Shown here piece after piece: positions 7,730 to 16,494 of a stretch of 64,000 nucleotides of DNA. Source of the stretch: Pasteurella dagmatis. GTDB taxonomy: Bacteria > Pseudomonadota > Gammaproteobacteria > Enterobacterales > Pasteurellaceae. The stretch is from contig NZ_LT906448.1 of the NCBI RefSeq assembly GCF_900186835.1, positions 682,001 through 746,000 on the forward strand. The letters run 5' to 3'. The position numbers and the translations under genes are program-made. The notes beneath the pieces were generated by a model, which saw only the letters and a list, made by a program, of their open reading frames with translations, did no database searches and was not told the origin of the DNA. How positions within the stretch are numbered: the first letter of the stretch is position 1; each line of letters starts with the position of its first letter.

Positions 7730-9038
7730 ATAACACCTCTACTGGATACAAGCGTGCAATACGATGGGCAGGGAACCAAGTACCAATCAGTGCGATTAAA
7801 ACTGATAAGACCAAAACGCAAGGTATTACGATCCAAGCAAAGTCGAGTGGTGTACCAAATAGTGCAGTACCAATAAAGCGTGCTAATCCCCAACCAGCAA
7901 TACAGCCAAGTAAACCACCGAATAATGCACTAATAATAGCTTCGGAATAAAATAATAAGACTATTTGCCATTGGTAAGCACCAAGGGCTTTCATTAATCC
8001 AATCTCCTTGCTGCGTTCGATAATGGTGGTGCTCATTAATGAGGCTATACCCATTGCTGCGGCAATTAATGCTGCTACGGTTACAACAGCGAGTAATAAT
8101 TGAATTTTTTCTATCACTACTCCTTCAGAAGCCGCTACTTGCCAAATGGGTCGCACTACTGAACCAGAAATCGCCTCTTCTAATTGATGAGAAATAGAAG
8201 ACACGTAAGCAGTACAGTACCAACGGTCATATTCTTCAGCATTTAACCCATCTACATTTGCACGAGCTTTGCGTGAAAGTGCATTTTCAGGCACCGTTAA
8301 GGCAGATACTTTAATCGCTTGAACTTTGCCTTGTAAATTTAGTAATTTTTGCACTGCACTTAAAGGCATCACAAGCTGTTGCTCTTCAGAACCACCTGTT
8401 GCAAGTACGCCTTTTATTTCAACCTCAAGTTGATGTGAAAATTCCCCTTCTTTGTAATACAATTGAATACGATCGCCAGTCACCCAGTGGGTATTTTGGG
8501 CTAATTGTTCACCAATTAAAGCCGGAATAATATTTTCAAATTGACCATTAAAATCATCTACCCATTCGCCTTGCACTTTCCAATAAGGACTAATAATTTT
8601 TTGCCCAGTGTGGTAAGTATCTTCATCAGGGATTGCAATTTGGTGATCGAAGAAAGTGCCTAAAATTTGAATATTTTTGACCGCACTTTCATTGTGTTTT
8701 TGAGCTTTTATATCAGCACTTAATAAGGGAGCAAAGCCGACGATATTGTTACGCCAGAAAATATCTTTGACGTTCGGTAGTTCTTTTTCATCGAGGAAAT
8801 CTTGTGAGGCAAGGGCACTTGCACCATTAACATCATCAGGTAAAATCGCACTACTTGCTGGTTTAACTAGAATATTTGCGCCGTAAGATTTCAATTCGCG
8901 TGCCATTTTGTCGCCAATATCAATGGACACAGCAAGTAACGCAGACACTAAACCTGCCGCGAGAAAAATAGTAATAATTGCAAGAAATTTACGTTTTAAA
9001 CCGAATCGCCAAGATTGAAATAACATTCGCAATAGCAT
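7719..9038 (-). CDS. FtsX/MacB-type ABC permease (first)
   Basis: A 439-residue permease with the same plan as its neighbour: an N-terminal membrane anchor, a long periplasmic part, then three C-terminal segments around STTIIERSKEIGLMKALGAYQ. I place the start at 9038 (MLLRMLFQSW, preceded by AGAGGGAAA). The frame is open to 9116, but using that start would overlap the DUF2318 gene by 74 bp. The gap to that gene is then 4 bp. It probably pairs with the second permease and the ATPase. Confidence 0.88.
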   Translation of the reverse strand: MLLRMLFQSWRFGLKRKFLAIITIFLAAGLVSALLAVSIDIGDKMARELKSYGANILVKPASSAILPDDVNGASALASQDFLDEKELPNVKDIFWRNNIVGFAPLLSADIKAQKHNESAVKNIQILGTFFDHQIAIPDEDTYHTGQKIISPYWKVQGEWVDDFNGQFENIIPALIGEQLAQNTHWVTGDRIQLYYKEGEFSHQLEVEIKGVLATGGSEEQQLVMPLSAVQKLLNLQGKVQAIKVSALTVPENALSRKARANVDGLNAEEYDRWYCTAYVSSISHQLEEAISGSVVRPIWQVAASEGVVIEKIQLLLAVVTVAALIAAAMGIASLMSTTIIERSKEIGLMKALGAYQWQIVLLFYSEAIISALFGGLLGCIAGWGLARFIGTALFGTPLDFAWIVIPCVLVLSVLIALIGTWFPAHRIARLYPVEVLYGR

Positions 9039-9042
9039 TTTT

Positions 9043-10440
9043 TTATTTTCCCTCTTGTTGTTTAATGTAGTTTTCTGGTGCATCCCGGAAGCTGTTAAGG
9101 TTACTTTCATTGGCAAAGAAGTAGGTTTTGCCTTCGTAGCTATATTTATGTTCTGTTTGGGTATTTTTTAATTTGCTTTGATCTACGGGATCGATGACGT
9201 CAATTTCTACGATAGTTGAGAAGTAATTTAAACCGTCTTCTAAATTTTTTTTACTTAAAACCACATAATTTTCTGTTTGTTGCCAATTTTCAATCGGTAC
9301 AGGGTTACAGCCACCAGGTTTGCCAATAGATGGAATAAACATTCGCACGCCACAGCCGACACAAACGACTTGGTCTCCTTCCATTACATAGCCTTGATCA
9401 CCACAAAGAATACAAGCATCAAACACCGCTGCAAGACTTAAACGATCTGATAAGCGATTAATCAGGAAGAAACGTACCGCTTTACCATCATCTGCAATCC
9501 AGACAAAACGATGTAATTTGCCATCACTGACTTGCTCAATTGGAATATGAATTTGGTTATTATGATCTAAGGTGACAGGGGTAGCTGCGGATAATTGTGG
9601 GGGCTGAGAGGCTATTTTATCCCAATATAATTGGCTTCCTACAATGATTAAAATGGCAAAAATGCCCCATAAGATCAGGCGTTGAGATGTTAACAATATT
9701 GATAATTTTTTACGTTTTTCAATCGGGTGAGTCTCATTATTAAATGTTAATTTTCTCAATAGATGCACTCGTGAGAAGAATAGTATGATACATGACAGTA
9801 AGATTATGCTGTGCAAATAATTGAAATATTGGGTGAGACTGCCTGATTTTGCTACAAAACTTAACCGAACTTTGGTCAGTTCAATTTGTTGTAGTTTCAT
9901 TAAATTTAATAAAATATCTCCACAAAGTGGCGTCAACAATAATAGTAAAATGATTGTGATGATCCATTTGGGAAGTGCGGTTAATTTTTGTTGCGTTTTG
10001 CTTTGTTGGATTAATACAACAAGCCAAGCAACTAAGAATAAACAAAGGAAAATCGCAAGAACGATCGCACTGATATTTAAAATGAAATCAGTATTAATGA
10101 CATCTGTTTGTGTGATTGCCACAATATTAGGATCTTTACCCCAATAAATTCCTGCGATAAAAAGCAGTACGCAATGCCAGAAATAACGTAGTTTTTCAAT
10201 ATACAAGAAAATATTGGCATAAAACAAAATAAAAGAAAGTAATAGGAAGATATTTAGACCTAATAAAATTGTTTGTTTATTGGGTAGGTTAAGAATGAAC
10301 AATGCGCCTACAAAAAAACTCAATACGCTTAGCCAAATCACTCGTTTAATTTTTATTTGTGATGAGTAAGACCACATTGAGCCGAGTAAAAGTGCAAAAG
10401 GCAGCTCATTTTGCAAGAAAAAAGTAAAGAAGTAATTCAT
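9043..10440 (-). CDS. DUF2318 multi-pass membrane protein with CxxC motifs
   Basis: A 465-residue protein. About the first 265 residues are a run of hydrophobic segments. The C-terminal third is an extracytoplasmic DUF2318 domain with CILC, CVGC and a further Cys in GKPGGCNP, which looks like a metal, haem or disulfide centre. The C-terminus YFFANESNLNSFRDAPENY resembles YHS-type metal domains. This family is a regular partner of P19 and FTR1 genes in Campylobacter and enterobacterial iron clusters. An electron-transfer role for iron reduction at the membrane is inference. Confidence 0.85.
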   Translation of the reverse strand: MNYFFTFFLQNELPFALLLGSMWSYSSQIKIKRVIWLSVLSFFVGALFILNLPNKQTILLGLNIFLLLSFILFYANIFLYIEKLRYFWHCVLLFIAGIYWGKDPNIVAITQTDVINTDFILNISAIVLAIFLCLFLVAWLVVLIQQSKTQQKLTALPKWIITIILLLLLTPLCGDILLNLMKLQQIELTKVRLSFVAKSGSLTQYFNYLHSIILLSCIILFFSRVHLLRKLTFNNETHPIEKRKKLSILLTSQRLILWGIFAILIIVGSQLYWDKIASQPPQLSAATPVTLDHNNQIHIPIEQVSDGKLHRFVWIADDGKAVRFFLINRLSDRLSLAAVFDACILCGDQGYVMEGDQVVCVGCGVRMFIPSIGKPGGCNPVPIENWQQTENYVVLSKKNLEDGLNYFSTIVEIDVIDPVDQSKLKNTQTEHKYSYEGKTYFFANESNLNSFRDAPENYIKQQEGK

Positions 10441-10545
10441 AAAAACCTCTTGTTATCAAGGGCAATCCCAAATATACAAATATTAGAATATTTTAGAACA
10501 CTATAAATACGCTAAGATTTGCCTATTTTTTATAATTTTTATAGA

Positions 10546-10577
10546 AAGATATGCCGAGCATTTGCCCGACATATCTT
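10546..10577 (-). terminator. Intercistronic hairpin between fetP and DUF2318 gene
   Basis: A 14-bp stem (two wobble pairs) with loop AAAT: arms begin AAGATATG and end CATATCTT. It sits 8 bp after the fetP stop on the minus strand and is followed by TTTCTATAAAAATT, a poor U-tract. It fits partial termination or 3'-end protection that would give more fetMP than downstream message. Confidence 0.65.
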
Positions 10578-10584
10578 AAGCTGA

Positions 10585-11106
10585 TCAATTTAAGCCTGTG
10601 TACTTAAATTCATAATTTACATCGAATGGTTTCCACCAGCGGCCTACACCTGTTTCTTCATCAGTGTGGCGGTGCATACCTGCTTTTGGTGGTGGCTCAA
10701 TATGGTAGGTTAATTTGTAGTTACCTACGCCCATCATTTTAATATTTAAACCATAGTGAGGACCATCACTTGCCACCATTGGCATAAATGTACCTTCTTG
10801 TTTTTCATTAGTATCTGTATTGATTAAGGTATAGTTGATAGTCAAATACGGCATCCATTCACCTTCGCCAAAGCCATTTACGTTACCTTTGATAGCATGA
10901 ATATCTGCTTCTAAGTGAATATCAGACGCTTTCGCAGATAATCCCATACCTCGAGGCTCCATATCAACAGGCTGTAAGTAAACTGCTGCAATTTCCATAC
11001 CATTCATTTCAACAGGCTCACCAATTGGAAACTCTTTGAAAGCTAATGCAGATGGCGCAGCTAAAATGCTTGCCAGCAAGGTGGTTGTTAAGAGTGCTTT
11101 TTTCAT
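10585..11106 (-). CDS. fetP: P19/FetP periplasmic iron-uptake protein
   Basis: A 173-residue periplasmic protein with a signal peptide cut after SALA (residue 22). It belongs to the P19/Tp34 iron-transport family, dimeric copper- and iron-binding proteins that work with FTR1 permeases. M110 and H117 keep the seven-residue spacing of copper ligands in Campylobacter P19; H64 and H70, and the His-rich MHRHTDEE near residue 145, are other candidate ligands. The cores EFPIGEPVEMNGMEIAAVYL and MGVGNYKLTYHIEPP are typical. It starts 18 bp after fetM and has a strong GAGGAGA ribosome site. Confidence 0.94.
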   Translation of the reverse strand: MKKALLTTTLLASILAAPSALAFKEFPIGEPVEMNGMEIAAVYLQPVDMEPRGMGLSAKASDIHLEADIHAIKGNVNGFGEGEWMPYLTINYTLINTDTNEKQEGTFMPMVASDGPHYGLNIKMMGVGNYKLTYHIEPPPKAGMHRHTDEETGVGRWWKPFDVNYEFKYTGLN

Positions 11107-11124
11107 ACCTAATCTCCTCTGTTT

Positions 11125-13047
11125 TTAAGTATTTGATTGTGAAATCGTAGCTGCTTTTTGGCTTTGGTACTTCATATAGAAGAAAGCGAATACAGCAGCA
11201 AGAATGAGTATTGCTTGCGGAATCAAGGTTTCCACATAAGGATAAATTCCTAACCAGTTGATTTGTGGTGCGCCCTCAATCAGAGTAGGTTCAAATAATT
11301 TACCTTCGATTAATTCAAGAATACTTTTACCAGCAAAGACAAATGCCATTATGTACATAAAAGAGCCTGTGAACATAAAGAATGGTTTGAGAGGCAATTT
11401 GATAACTGAGTAACGCATAATTAAATAACAGGCGACGAGAATAATGATACCGAGAATAAAGCCTGCTAAAAGATAGAAATAACTGACCGCACTTTGTGCA
11501 TCACTAACTAACGCATAGTAGAACAGGACAGTTTCGGCCCCTTCTCGATAGACGGCTAAAAAGCTCGTGAGCCATAAGCTGACTAATGATCCTGCGGTGA
11601 GCGCAGTAGAAAGTTTTCCTTCTAAGTAACGTTTCCAGTTCTCTGCTTCAACTTTTGATAACAACCAATAGCTCATCATAAACAGCATTACTACAGCGAT
11701 CATCATTGTAAAACCTTCAAGCAACTCTCGGCTTGCACCTGCATTTGAAAAGGCGAACTGGAAAATTATTGCAGTAATCACACTCGCAATTAGTGCGATA
11801 TAAACGGATTGGCGAATAATTGGAAGTTTATCTTGATGATTGTTTTTCACTAAATATGCCACAATCGCAGCCACAATTAGAAGAGCTTCTAAACCTTCAC
11901 GTAGAATAATCAATAAACTATACAAGAACATAGACCAATGATCTTGCTTGTCACCCTGTAACATTGTGACTGCTTTATCTAAGTTTTGTGATAAGTTAGT
12001 TGCTTGTTGCTGTAAACTTTCTCTGCCTGCATTAGCTTTCATTAAACTGACTAAGCGAGTGAAATAACCTTCCAAGTCAGCTTTAAATTGACTATCACGA
12101 GAGCCAATTTTGCTTTCCATCCCGCTACTCTCAAACACGTCAAAATAGGTATCTTGCACCGCAAGCATTGCTTTTTTCTGTTCGCCTTTTTCGTATAACT
12201 GAATGGCTTGTTGAATCCGTTGGTTAATGTCATTACGCAATTTTCCCCAATTTTGTTCATTGACCGTTGTGCTAACATTCTCATTATGGGCAATTTGGGT
12301 TTCTCTGGTTGTCGGCAAATTTGGCAACTGTTCTTCAATATCTTGTAATAGCGTTGTAATTTGATAACCAATACTATTGATTTGATTAGGTTTGTCACTT
12401 AAACGAATAAGATCATAGAATTGTTGATTGATACTAGCAGCTTGGCTTGCTGAACGATTCTGACGAATCGACATTTCCATTTCGGAATTTTTATAGCCGT
12501 CATATTGTGCTTGTTGGACTAATTTTTTTGCTTTAACAAAGTCACCATTTTCATAAGCATTAATCGCATCAGCGAGTAAGTCATCTATAATTTGGAAACT
12601 GGTTTGCCAATGTGCTGCAATATTTTGGTTGGCATAAACTTCGTGTTGTCCTGAAGCATTGAGTTGGTGACCTTCACTTAATACAGGGAGGACTTCTTGG
12701 AGTTCGGTTTTAAGTGCGGTGATTTTTTTCTGAATTTCTGCATAAGGTTTTTGTTCCCCTATCATTTTGCGGATTTCGCCAAAAGTGGCTTCCATTTGGT
12801 AGCTTTTTTGTGCAGAAAAATTAATTCGGATCGGGCCTTCTAGGTTTTCAAACACTTCGAAATAGACCATCTGGACTTCAGTTTTCGCGTCATCGATTTG
12901 ATTTTGTTGATATAAAAGTGCTGTCTTATCTAAGCGATTCTCAATATCTGTTACCCATTCTCGATAGTCTGGTGCAGCTTGTAGAGAGGATATACAAAAT
13001 AATACAAGGATAAAGAGAATATATTTGCTCGATTTGAAATAATGCAT
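11125..13047 (-). CDS. fetM: FTR1-family iron permease with large periplasmic domain
   Basis: A 640-residue FTR1/FetM-type permease. A signal peptide (about 1-24) leads to a periplasmic domain of about 345 residues, then a seven-segment FTR1 membrane domain. The two iron-translocation motifs are explicit: REGLE at 383-387 and REGAE at 501-505. The periplasmic domain contains three related units, each with a YxxG(D/E)/KA/VQ helix followed by a YF(D/E)xFE-like segment, near residues 46-90, 165-210 and 285-330. It is first in the operon, ahead of P19. Transport of ferrous or ferric iron is known for the family; the substrate here is inferred. Confidence 0.95.
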   Translation of the reverse strand: MHYFKSSKYILFILVLFCISSLQAAPDYREWVTDIENRLDKTALLYQQNQIDDAKTEVQMVYFEVFENLEGPIRINFSAQKSYQMEATFGEIRKMIGEQKPYAEIQKKITALKTELQEVLPVLSEGHQLNASGQHEVYANQNIAAHWQTSFQIIDDLLADAINAYENGDFVKAKKLVQQAQYDGYKNSEMEMSIRQNRSASQAASINQQFYDLIRLSDKPNQINSIGYQITTLLQDIEEQLPNLPTTRETQIAHNENVSTTVNEQNWGKLRNDINQRIQQAIQLYEKGEQKKAMLAVQDTYFDVFESSGMESKIGSRDSQFKADLEGYFTRLVSLMKANAGRESLQQQATNLSQNLDKAVTMLQGDKQDHWSMFLYSLLIILREGLEALLIVAAIVAYLVKNNHQDKLPIIRQSVYIALIASVITAIIFQFAFSNAGASRELLEGFTMMIAVVMLFMMSYWLLSKVEAENWKRYLEGKLSTALTAGSLVSLWLTSFLAVYREGAETVLFYYALVSDAQSAVSYFYLLAGFILGIIILVACYLIMRYSVIKLPLKPFFMFTGSFMYIMAFVFAGKSILELIEGKLFEPTLIEGAPQINWLGIYPYVETLIPQAILILAAVFAFFYMKYQSQKAATISQSNT

Positions 13048-13066
13048 AATTTTCCCTAATCTAAAT

Positions 13067-13085
13067 GAAATTAATTCTTATCTTC
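13067..13085 (-). promoter_or_regulatory. Candidate Fur box upstream of fetM
   Basis: On the minus strand GAAGATAAGAATTAATTTC matches 12 of 19 positions of the Fur consensus and ends 20 bp from the fetM start. In AT-rich DNA this is only moderate support, but the position and the iron role of the operon fit. Confidence 0.4.
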
Positions 13086-13246
13086 ATTTCTTAATTATCC
13101 TCTATTTATTTTCTTTATCAACTCAAAATCCCAATTAATGATGAAAATGTGACCTTGAACACAAATTTTTTAAGAAAAACTTTGAATAAGCTCTGTTTTA
13201 TAAATGTACGATGAATACTCTTTTTCTGCGATAAAATCGTACTTTT

Positions 13247-13262
13247 TGTGATTCACATCACG
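13247..13262. promoter_or_regulatory. CRP-cAMP binding site
   Basis: TGTGATTCACATCACG matches the CRP consensus TGTGA-N6-TCACA at nine of ten defined positions. Its centre (13254.5) is about 60 bp before the start predicted from the -10 element CATAAT at 13302-13307, a class I arrangement for the pepE-dcuC operon. Confidence 0.85.
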
Positions 13263-13301
13263 AAATTGACATCTTAATTTCCTCTTTTAATTTTTAACTT
13301 A

Positions 13302-13307
13302 CATAAT
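13302..13307 (+). promoter_or_regulatory. -10 element of pepE-dcuC promoter
   Basis: CATAAT with no good -35 hexamer at the right distance, as expected for an activator-dependent promoter. The CRP site upstream is spaced for class I activation. Confidence 0.5.
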
Positions 13308-13357
13308 GGGGGTTATAGCTAGCATGTAATATGTTTTATTTAATGGAGGAGTCAATA

Positions 13358-14062
13358 ATGAAACAAATGTTATTAATGAGCGGTTCAAAATATAAAGAAA
13401 CTGACTATCTAGTTCACACTATTCCTTGGCTAAAGTCATTTTTAGCAAAATATGAAGGGAAAAAAATTGCTTTTGTGCCTTATGCGGGTGTACGCCAAAC
13501 CTATGCTCAATATGAACAAAAAGTACAAAAAGCACTTGCTGATTTGAATATGGAGATTATCTCTGTGCATCACGGAGAAAAACATATTGATATTATTGCA
13601 CAAGCTGATGTGATTGCTATTGGCGGGGGGAATACGTTCTGTCTATTAAAAGGGCTATATGAGCATCAATTATTGCGTTTAATTCGAGATAAAGTCACTG
13701 CAGGTACACCTTATTTTGGTTGGAGTGCAGGTGCAAATGTAGCAGGATCTTCAATCATGACGACAAATGATATGCCAATTACCTATCCACCATCTTTTGA
13801 AGCATTAAATTTATTTCCTCATCAAATTAATCCGCACTTTATTTCAGGAAAAATGCAAGGTCATAATGGTGAAAGCCGTGAAGAGCGTTTAGCAGAATTT
13901 TTAATTGTGAATCCAGATGCAAAAGTGTATGCCTTGCCAGAAGGAACAGCATTACATATTCATGGTGATGATATGACTGTTTTAGGTGAACAAGATGTAT
14001 TGTGTTTCACTGAAAATATGCAACTGACGACGATTCCAACAAAAACAACATTAACCTACTAG
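13358..14062 (+). CDS. pepE: Peptidase E, alpha-aspartyl dipeptidase
   Basis: A cytoplasmic serine peptidase of family S51 that cleaves dipeptides with N-terminal aspartate. The start at 13358 follows a strong GGAGG; the frame is open nine codons further upstream. In the resulting 234-residue protein the nucleophile is S123 in GWSAGA. D138 and H160 fall three positions beyond the Salmonella triad Ser120/Asp135/His157, a constant offset. It lies 9 bp before a C4-dicarboxylate transporter gene behind a CRP site, so aspartate release and dicarboxylate exchange appear to be coordinated. Confidence 0.95.
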   Translation: MKQMLLMSGSKYKETDYLVHTIPWLKSFLAKYEGKKIAFVPYAGVRQTYAQYEQKVQKALADLNMEIISVHHGEKHIDIIAQADVIAIGGGNTFCLLKGLYEHQLLRLIRDKVTAGTPYFGWSAGANVAGSSIMTTNDMPITYPPSFEALNLFPHQINPHFISGKMQGHNGESREERLAEFLIVNPDAKVYALPEGTALHIHGDDMTVLGEQDVLCFTENMQLTTIPTKTTLTY

Positions 14063-14071
14063 AGGTGAGCA

Positions 14072-15364
14072 ATGAGCGAATTAAAATCCATTATCGCAAT
14101 TCTTGGTATTATTTTGACCATTTATTTACTGATAAAAAAATATGAAACACGTACCGTATTAATTGGTGTGGGTTTATTAATGTCCATTGTGACACTTAAT
14201 CCAATGGGGGCATTAAATGCATTTGCTAAAACAATGACATCAGGTGGCTTAATTATGGCGATCTGTTCAAGTATGGGTTTTGCTTATGTGATGAAATACA
14301 CCCGTTGTGACACACACTTAGTTCACTTGTTGACCAAGCCATTAAGTGGGTTGAAATTCTTTTTAATTCCAATAGCTACTATCATTACATTTTTCATTAA
14401 CATTGCAATTCCTTCTGCCGCAGGCTGTGCAGCAGCAGTCGGTGCAACATTGATTCCAGTACTAAAAAGCTCTGGTGTTCGCCCTGCAACGGCGGGTGCG
14501 GCAATTCTTGCGGGCACATTTGGCTCAATGATGAGTCCAGGTTCTTCTCACTCTGCAATGATCAGTGAAATGTCTGGTTTAAGTATTCCAGAAGTCAACC
14601 TTTCTCATGCGCCTTACACTATTATAGCTGGTGCAATTGGTGCATTCGTGTTAACGGTTTTAGCAGTTATCCTCAAAGACTATGGTAAAGAACATAGAGA
14701 TGCTTATTTAAATGAGAACAAAGAAGCTGAAGCGAGCTTTGGTAAAGTCAATGTGCTTTATGCGTTAGCACCATTAGTCCCGTTAGTGATCTTAGTTATC
14801 GGTGGTACTTCATTACAAAAAGTACCAGGTCTTGAATGGACAAAAATGGGCGTTCCACAAGCAATGTTAATCGGTGCAATTTATGGCTTAGTTGTAACTC
14901 GTATTTCTCCAGCAAAAATTACAGAGGAATTTTTCAATGGTATGGGGAATGCTTACGCTAATGTATTAGGTATCATTATTGCTGCAAGTGTGTTCGTTGC
15001 TGGTTTGAAATCAACAGGTGCAGTAGATTCTGCGATTGAATTCTTGAAACATTCAAATGAGTTTGTGCGTTGGGGGGCAACAGTTGGACCATTCTTAATG
15101 GGGGTTGTTACTGGGTCAGGCGATGCGGCAGCAATAGCGTTTAATACTGCGGTTACACCACATGCTCCAGAACTTGGGTATACCTATGTGAACTTAGGTA
15201 TGGCTGCAGCAATTGCAGGCGCAATTGGTCGTACTGCATCACCAATTGCAGGGGTGACTATTGTTTGTGCAGGTCTTGCGATGGTGAGCCCTGTTGAAAT
15301 GGTAAAACGTACTGCGCCAGGTATGGTACTTGCTATTTTATTTTTAGCATTATTTATGCTTTAA
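14072..15364 (+). CDS. dcuC: DcuC-type anaerobic C4-dicarboxylate transporter
   Basis: A 430-residue inner-membrane carrier with about 12 hydrophobic segments in two halves. The conserved loops NIAIPSAAGCAAAVGATLIP and GTFGSMMSPGSSHSAMISEM, and the second-half segment TGSGDAAAIAFNTAVTPHAP, identify the DcuC family. These carriers exchange or export succinate, fumarate and aspartate during fumarate respiration. It is the second gene of a CRP-controlled operon after pepE and is closed by a terminator. Family members can also be assigned to short-chain fatty acid or tricarboxylate substrates, so the substrate is probable, not proven. Confidence 0.88.
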   Translation: MSELKSIIAILGIILTIYLLIKKYETRTVLIGVGLLMSIVTLNPMGALNAFAKTMTSGGLIMAICSSMGFAYVMKYTRCDTHLVHLLTKPLSGLKFFLIPIATIITFFINIAIPSAAGCAAAVGATLIPVLKSSGVRPATAGAAILAGTFGSMMSPGSSHSAMISEMSGLSIPEVNLSHAPYTIIAGAIGAFVLTVLAVILKDYGKEHRDAYLNENKEAEASFGKVNVLYALAPLVPLVILVIGGTSLQKVPGLEWTKMGVPQAMLIGAIYGLVVTRISPAKITEEFFNGMGNAYANVLGIIIAASVFVAGLKSTGAVDSAIEFLKHSNEFVRWGATVGPFLMGVVTGSGDAAAIAFNTAVTPHAPELGYTYVNLGMAAAIAGAIGRTASPIAGVTIVCAGLAMVSPVEMVKRTAPGMVLAILFLALFML

Positions 15365-15387
15365 GCACACTTATTTTTTAATGATAT

Positions 15388-15425
15388 ATCTGCATTCTAT
15401 TTACAAATAGAGTGCAGATTTTTTA
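15388..15425 (+). terminator. Intrinsic terminator after dcuC
   Basis: Long stem ATCTGCA-T-TCTATTT paired with AATAGAG-TGCAGAT around loop ACA, followed by a run of T. Ends the pepE-dcuC operon. Confidence 0.88.
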
Positions 15426-15472
15426 TTTAATGCTTATAATTAGTCAGATTTTTTGATTGATGGAGAACAATA

Positions 15473-16363
15473 ATGACTGCACAAAGCGGAGTTTTACTGG
15501 ATCACAGTAAAGCAGCAATTTTTTTGGAAGCTAATATTACGGATTTATCTATTATTCCTCAAGCAAGTCGCAGATTTTGTGAAAAATTAGCGCAATTACA
15601 GCAACAATATCCAGATGCGAGATTAGGGGCTGTAGTTGCTTTTGGGGATAGAGTATGGAAACAGCTTGCTGGTGCACAAAGTGCGGTAGAGTTAAAGCCA
15701 TTTGTGACTTTAGGTCGAGGTGATCTATCTGCACCTTCAACACAAAATGATTTACTCGTACATATTCAATCTTTACGTCCTGATGTGAATTTTTCAGTTG
15801 CTCAAGCTGCAATGGCTGCATTTGGCTCTGCTTTAGATGTGCATCAAGAAATTCATGGTTTCCGTTGGGTAGAAGAGCGAGATTTCACTGGTTTCATTGA
15901 TGGTACGGAAAATCCACAAGATGCTAAATTAGCCGAAGTTGCATTAATCGCAGATGGTGAAGATGTGGGCGGAAGCTATGTGTTTACACAACGTTATGAA
16001 CATAACTTAACGAAATGGGAAAAATTAAGTGTAGAAAAACAAGAAAATGTGATTGGACGCACGAAGCCAGATAGCGTTGAGTTAGATGATAAAGCAGATA
16101 CGTCACACGTTGGGCGTACAGACTTAAAAGAAAATGGTGTTGGTTTGAAGATTTTACGTCATAGCTTGCCTTATGGTACTGCTAGCGGAAAACATGGTTT
16201 ATTTTTCGTGGCGTACTGTGCGAAACTATATAATATAGACCAACAATTACTGAATATGTTTGGTGAGAAAGATGGTAAAACAGATCGTTTACTAGGTTTC
16301 ACAAAAGCCGTTACAGGTAGCTATTATTTTGCCCCTTCATTGGAAAAATTAATGAACTTGTAA
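15473..16363 (+). CDS. yfeX: Dyp-type haem peroxidase, YfeX-like
   Basis: A 296-residue cytoplasmic dye-decolourising peroxidase of the YfeX type, without signal peptide. The defining GFIDGTENP gives distal Asp D143, the proximal haem ligand is H212 in SHVGRT, and the distal Arg lies in LRHSLPYG. Enzymes of this kind oxidise porphyrinogens or other reductants with peroxide; a deferrochelatase role (removing iron from haem) has been proposed for YfeX and is disputed. The gene is monocistronic, with GGAGAA upstream of its start. Confidence 0.92.
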   Translation: MTAQSGVLLDHSKAAIFLEANITDLSIIPQASRRFCEKLAQLQQQYPDARLGAVVAFGDRVWKQLAGAQSAVELKPFVTLGRGDLSAPSTQNDLLVHIQSLRPDVNFSVAQAAMAAFGSALDVHQEIHGFRWVEERDFTGFIDGTENPQDAKLAEVALIADGEDVGGSYVFTQRYEHNLTKWEKLSVEKQENVIGRTKPDSVELDDKADTSHVGRTDLKENGVGLKILRHSLPYGTASGKHGLFFVAYCAKLYNIDQQLLNMFGEKDGKTDRLLGFTKAVTGSYYFAPSLEKLMNL

Positions 16364-16494
16364 TTACTAATATTAATGATAGATAGAGGAAACTAAACGT
16401 TTCCTCTTTTTGTTTTAAAATTTACTCCATCATGACAGAATTTTAGCTATTTTGAATAAAGAGCGGTCATTTTTTAAGAATTTTCATTTGTCAG

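Larger units (their letters stand above)
13048..13357. other. 310-bp divergent regulatory gap
   Basis: Spacer between fetM (minus) and pepE (plus). It contains a candidate Fur site near fetM and a strong CRP site with a -10 element for pepE, both listed separately. Nothing coding was seen. Confidence 0.7.

Noticed and set aside
6590-9038. Two permease genes as a split or frameshifted single gene
   Set aside because: Each has its own full FtsX-type layout with N-terminal and three C-terminal membrane segments, and a ribosome site; they are paralogous partners.
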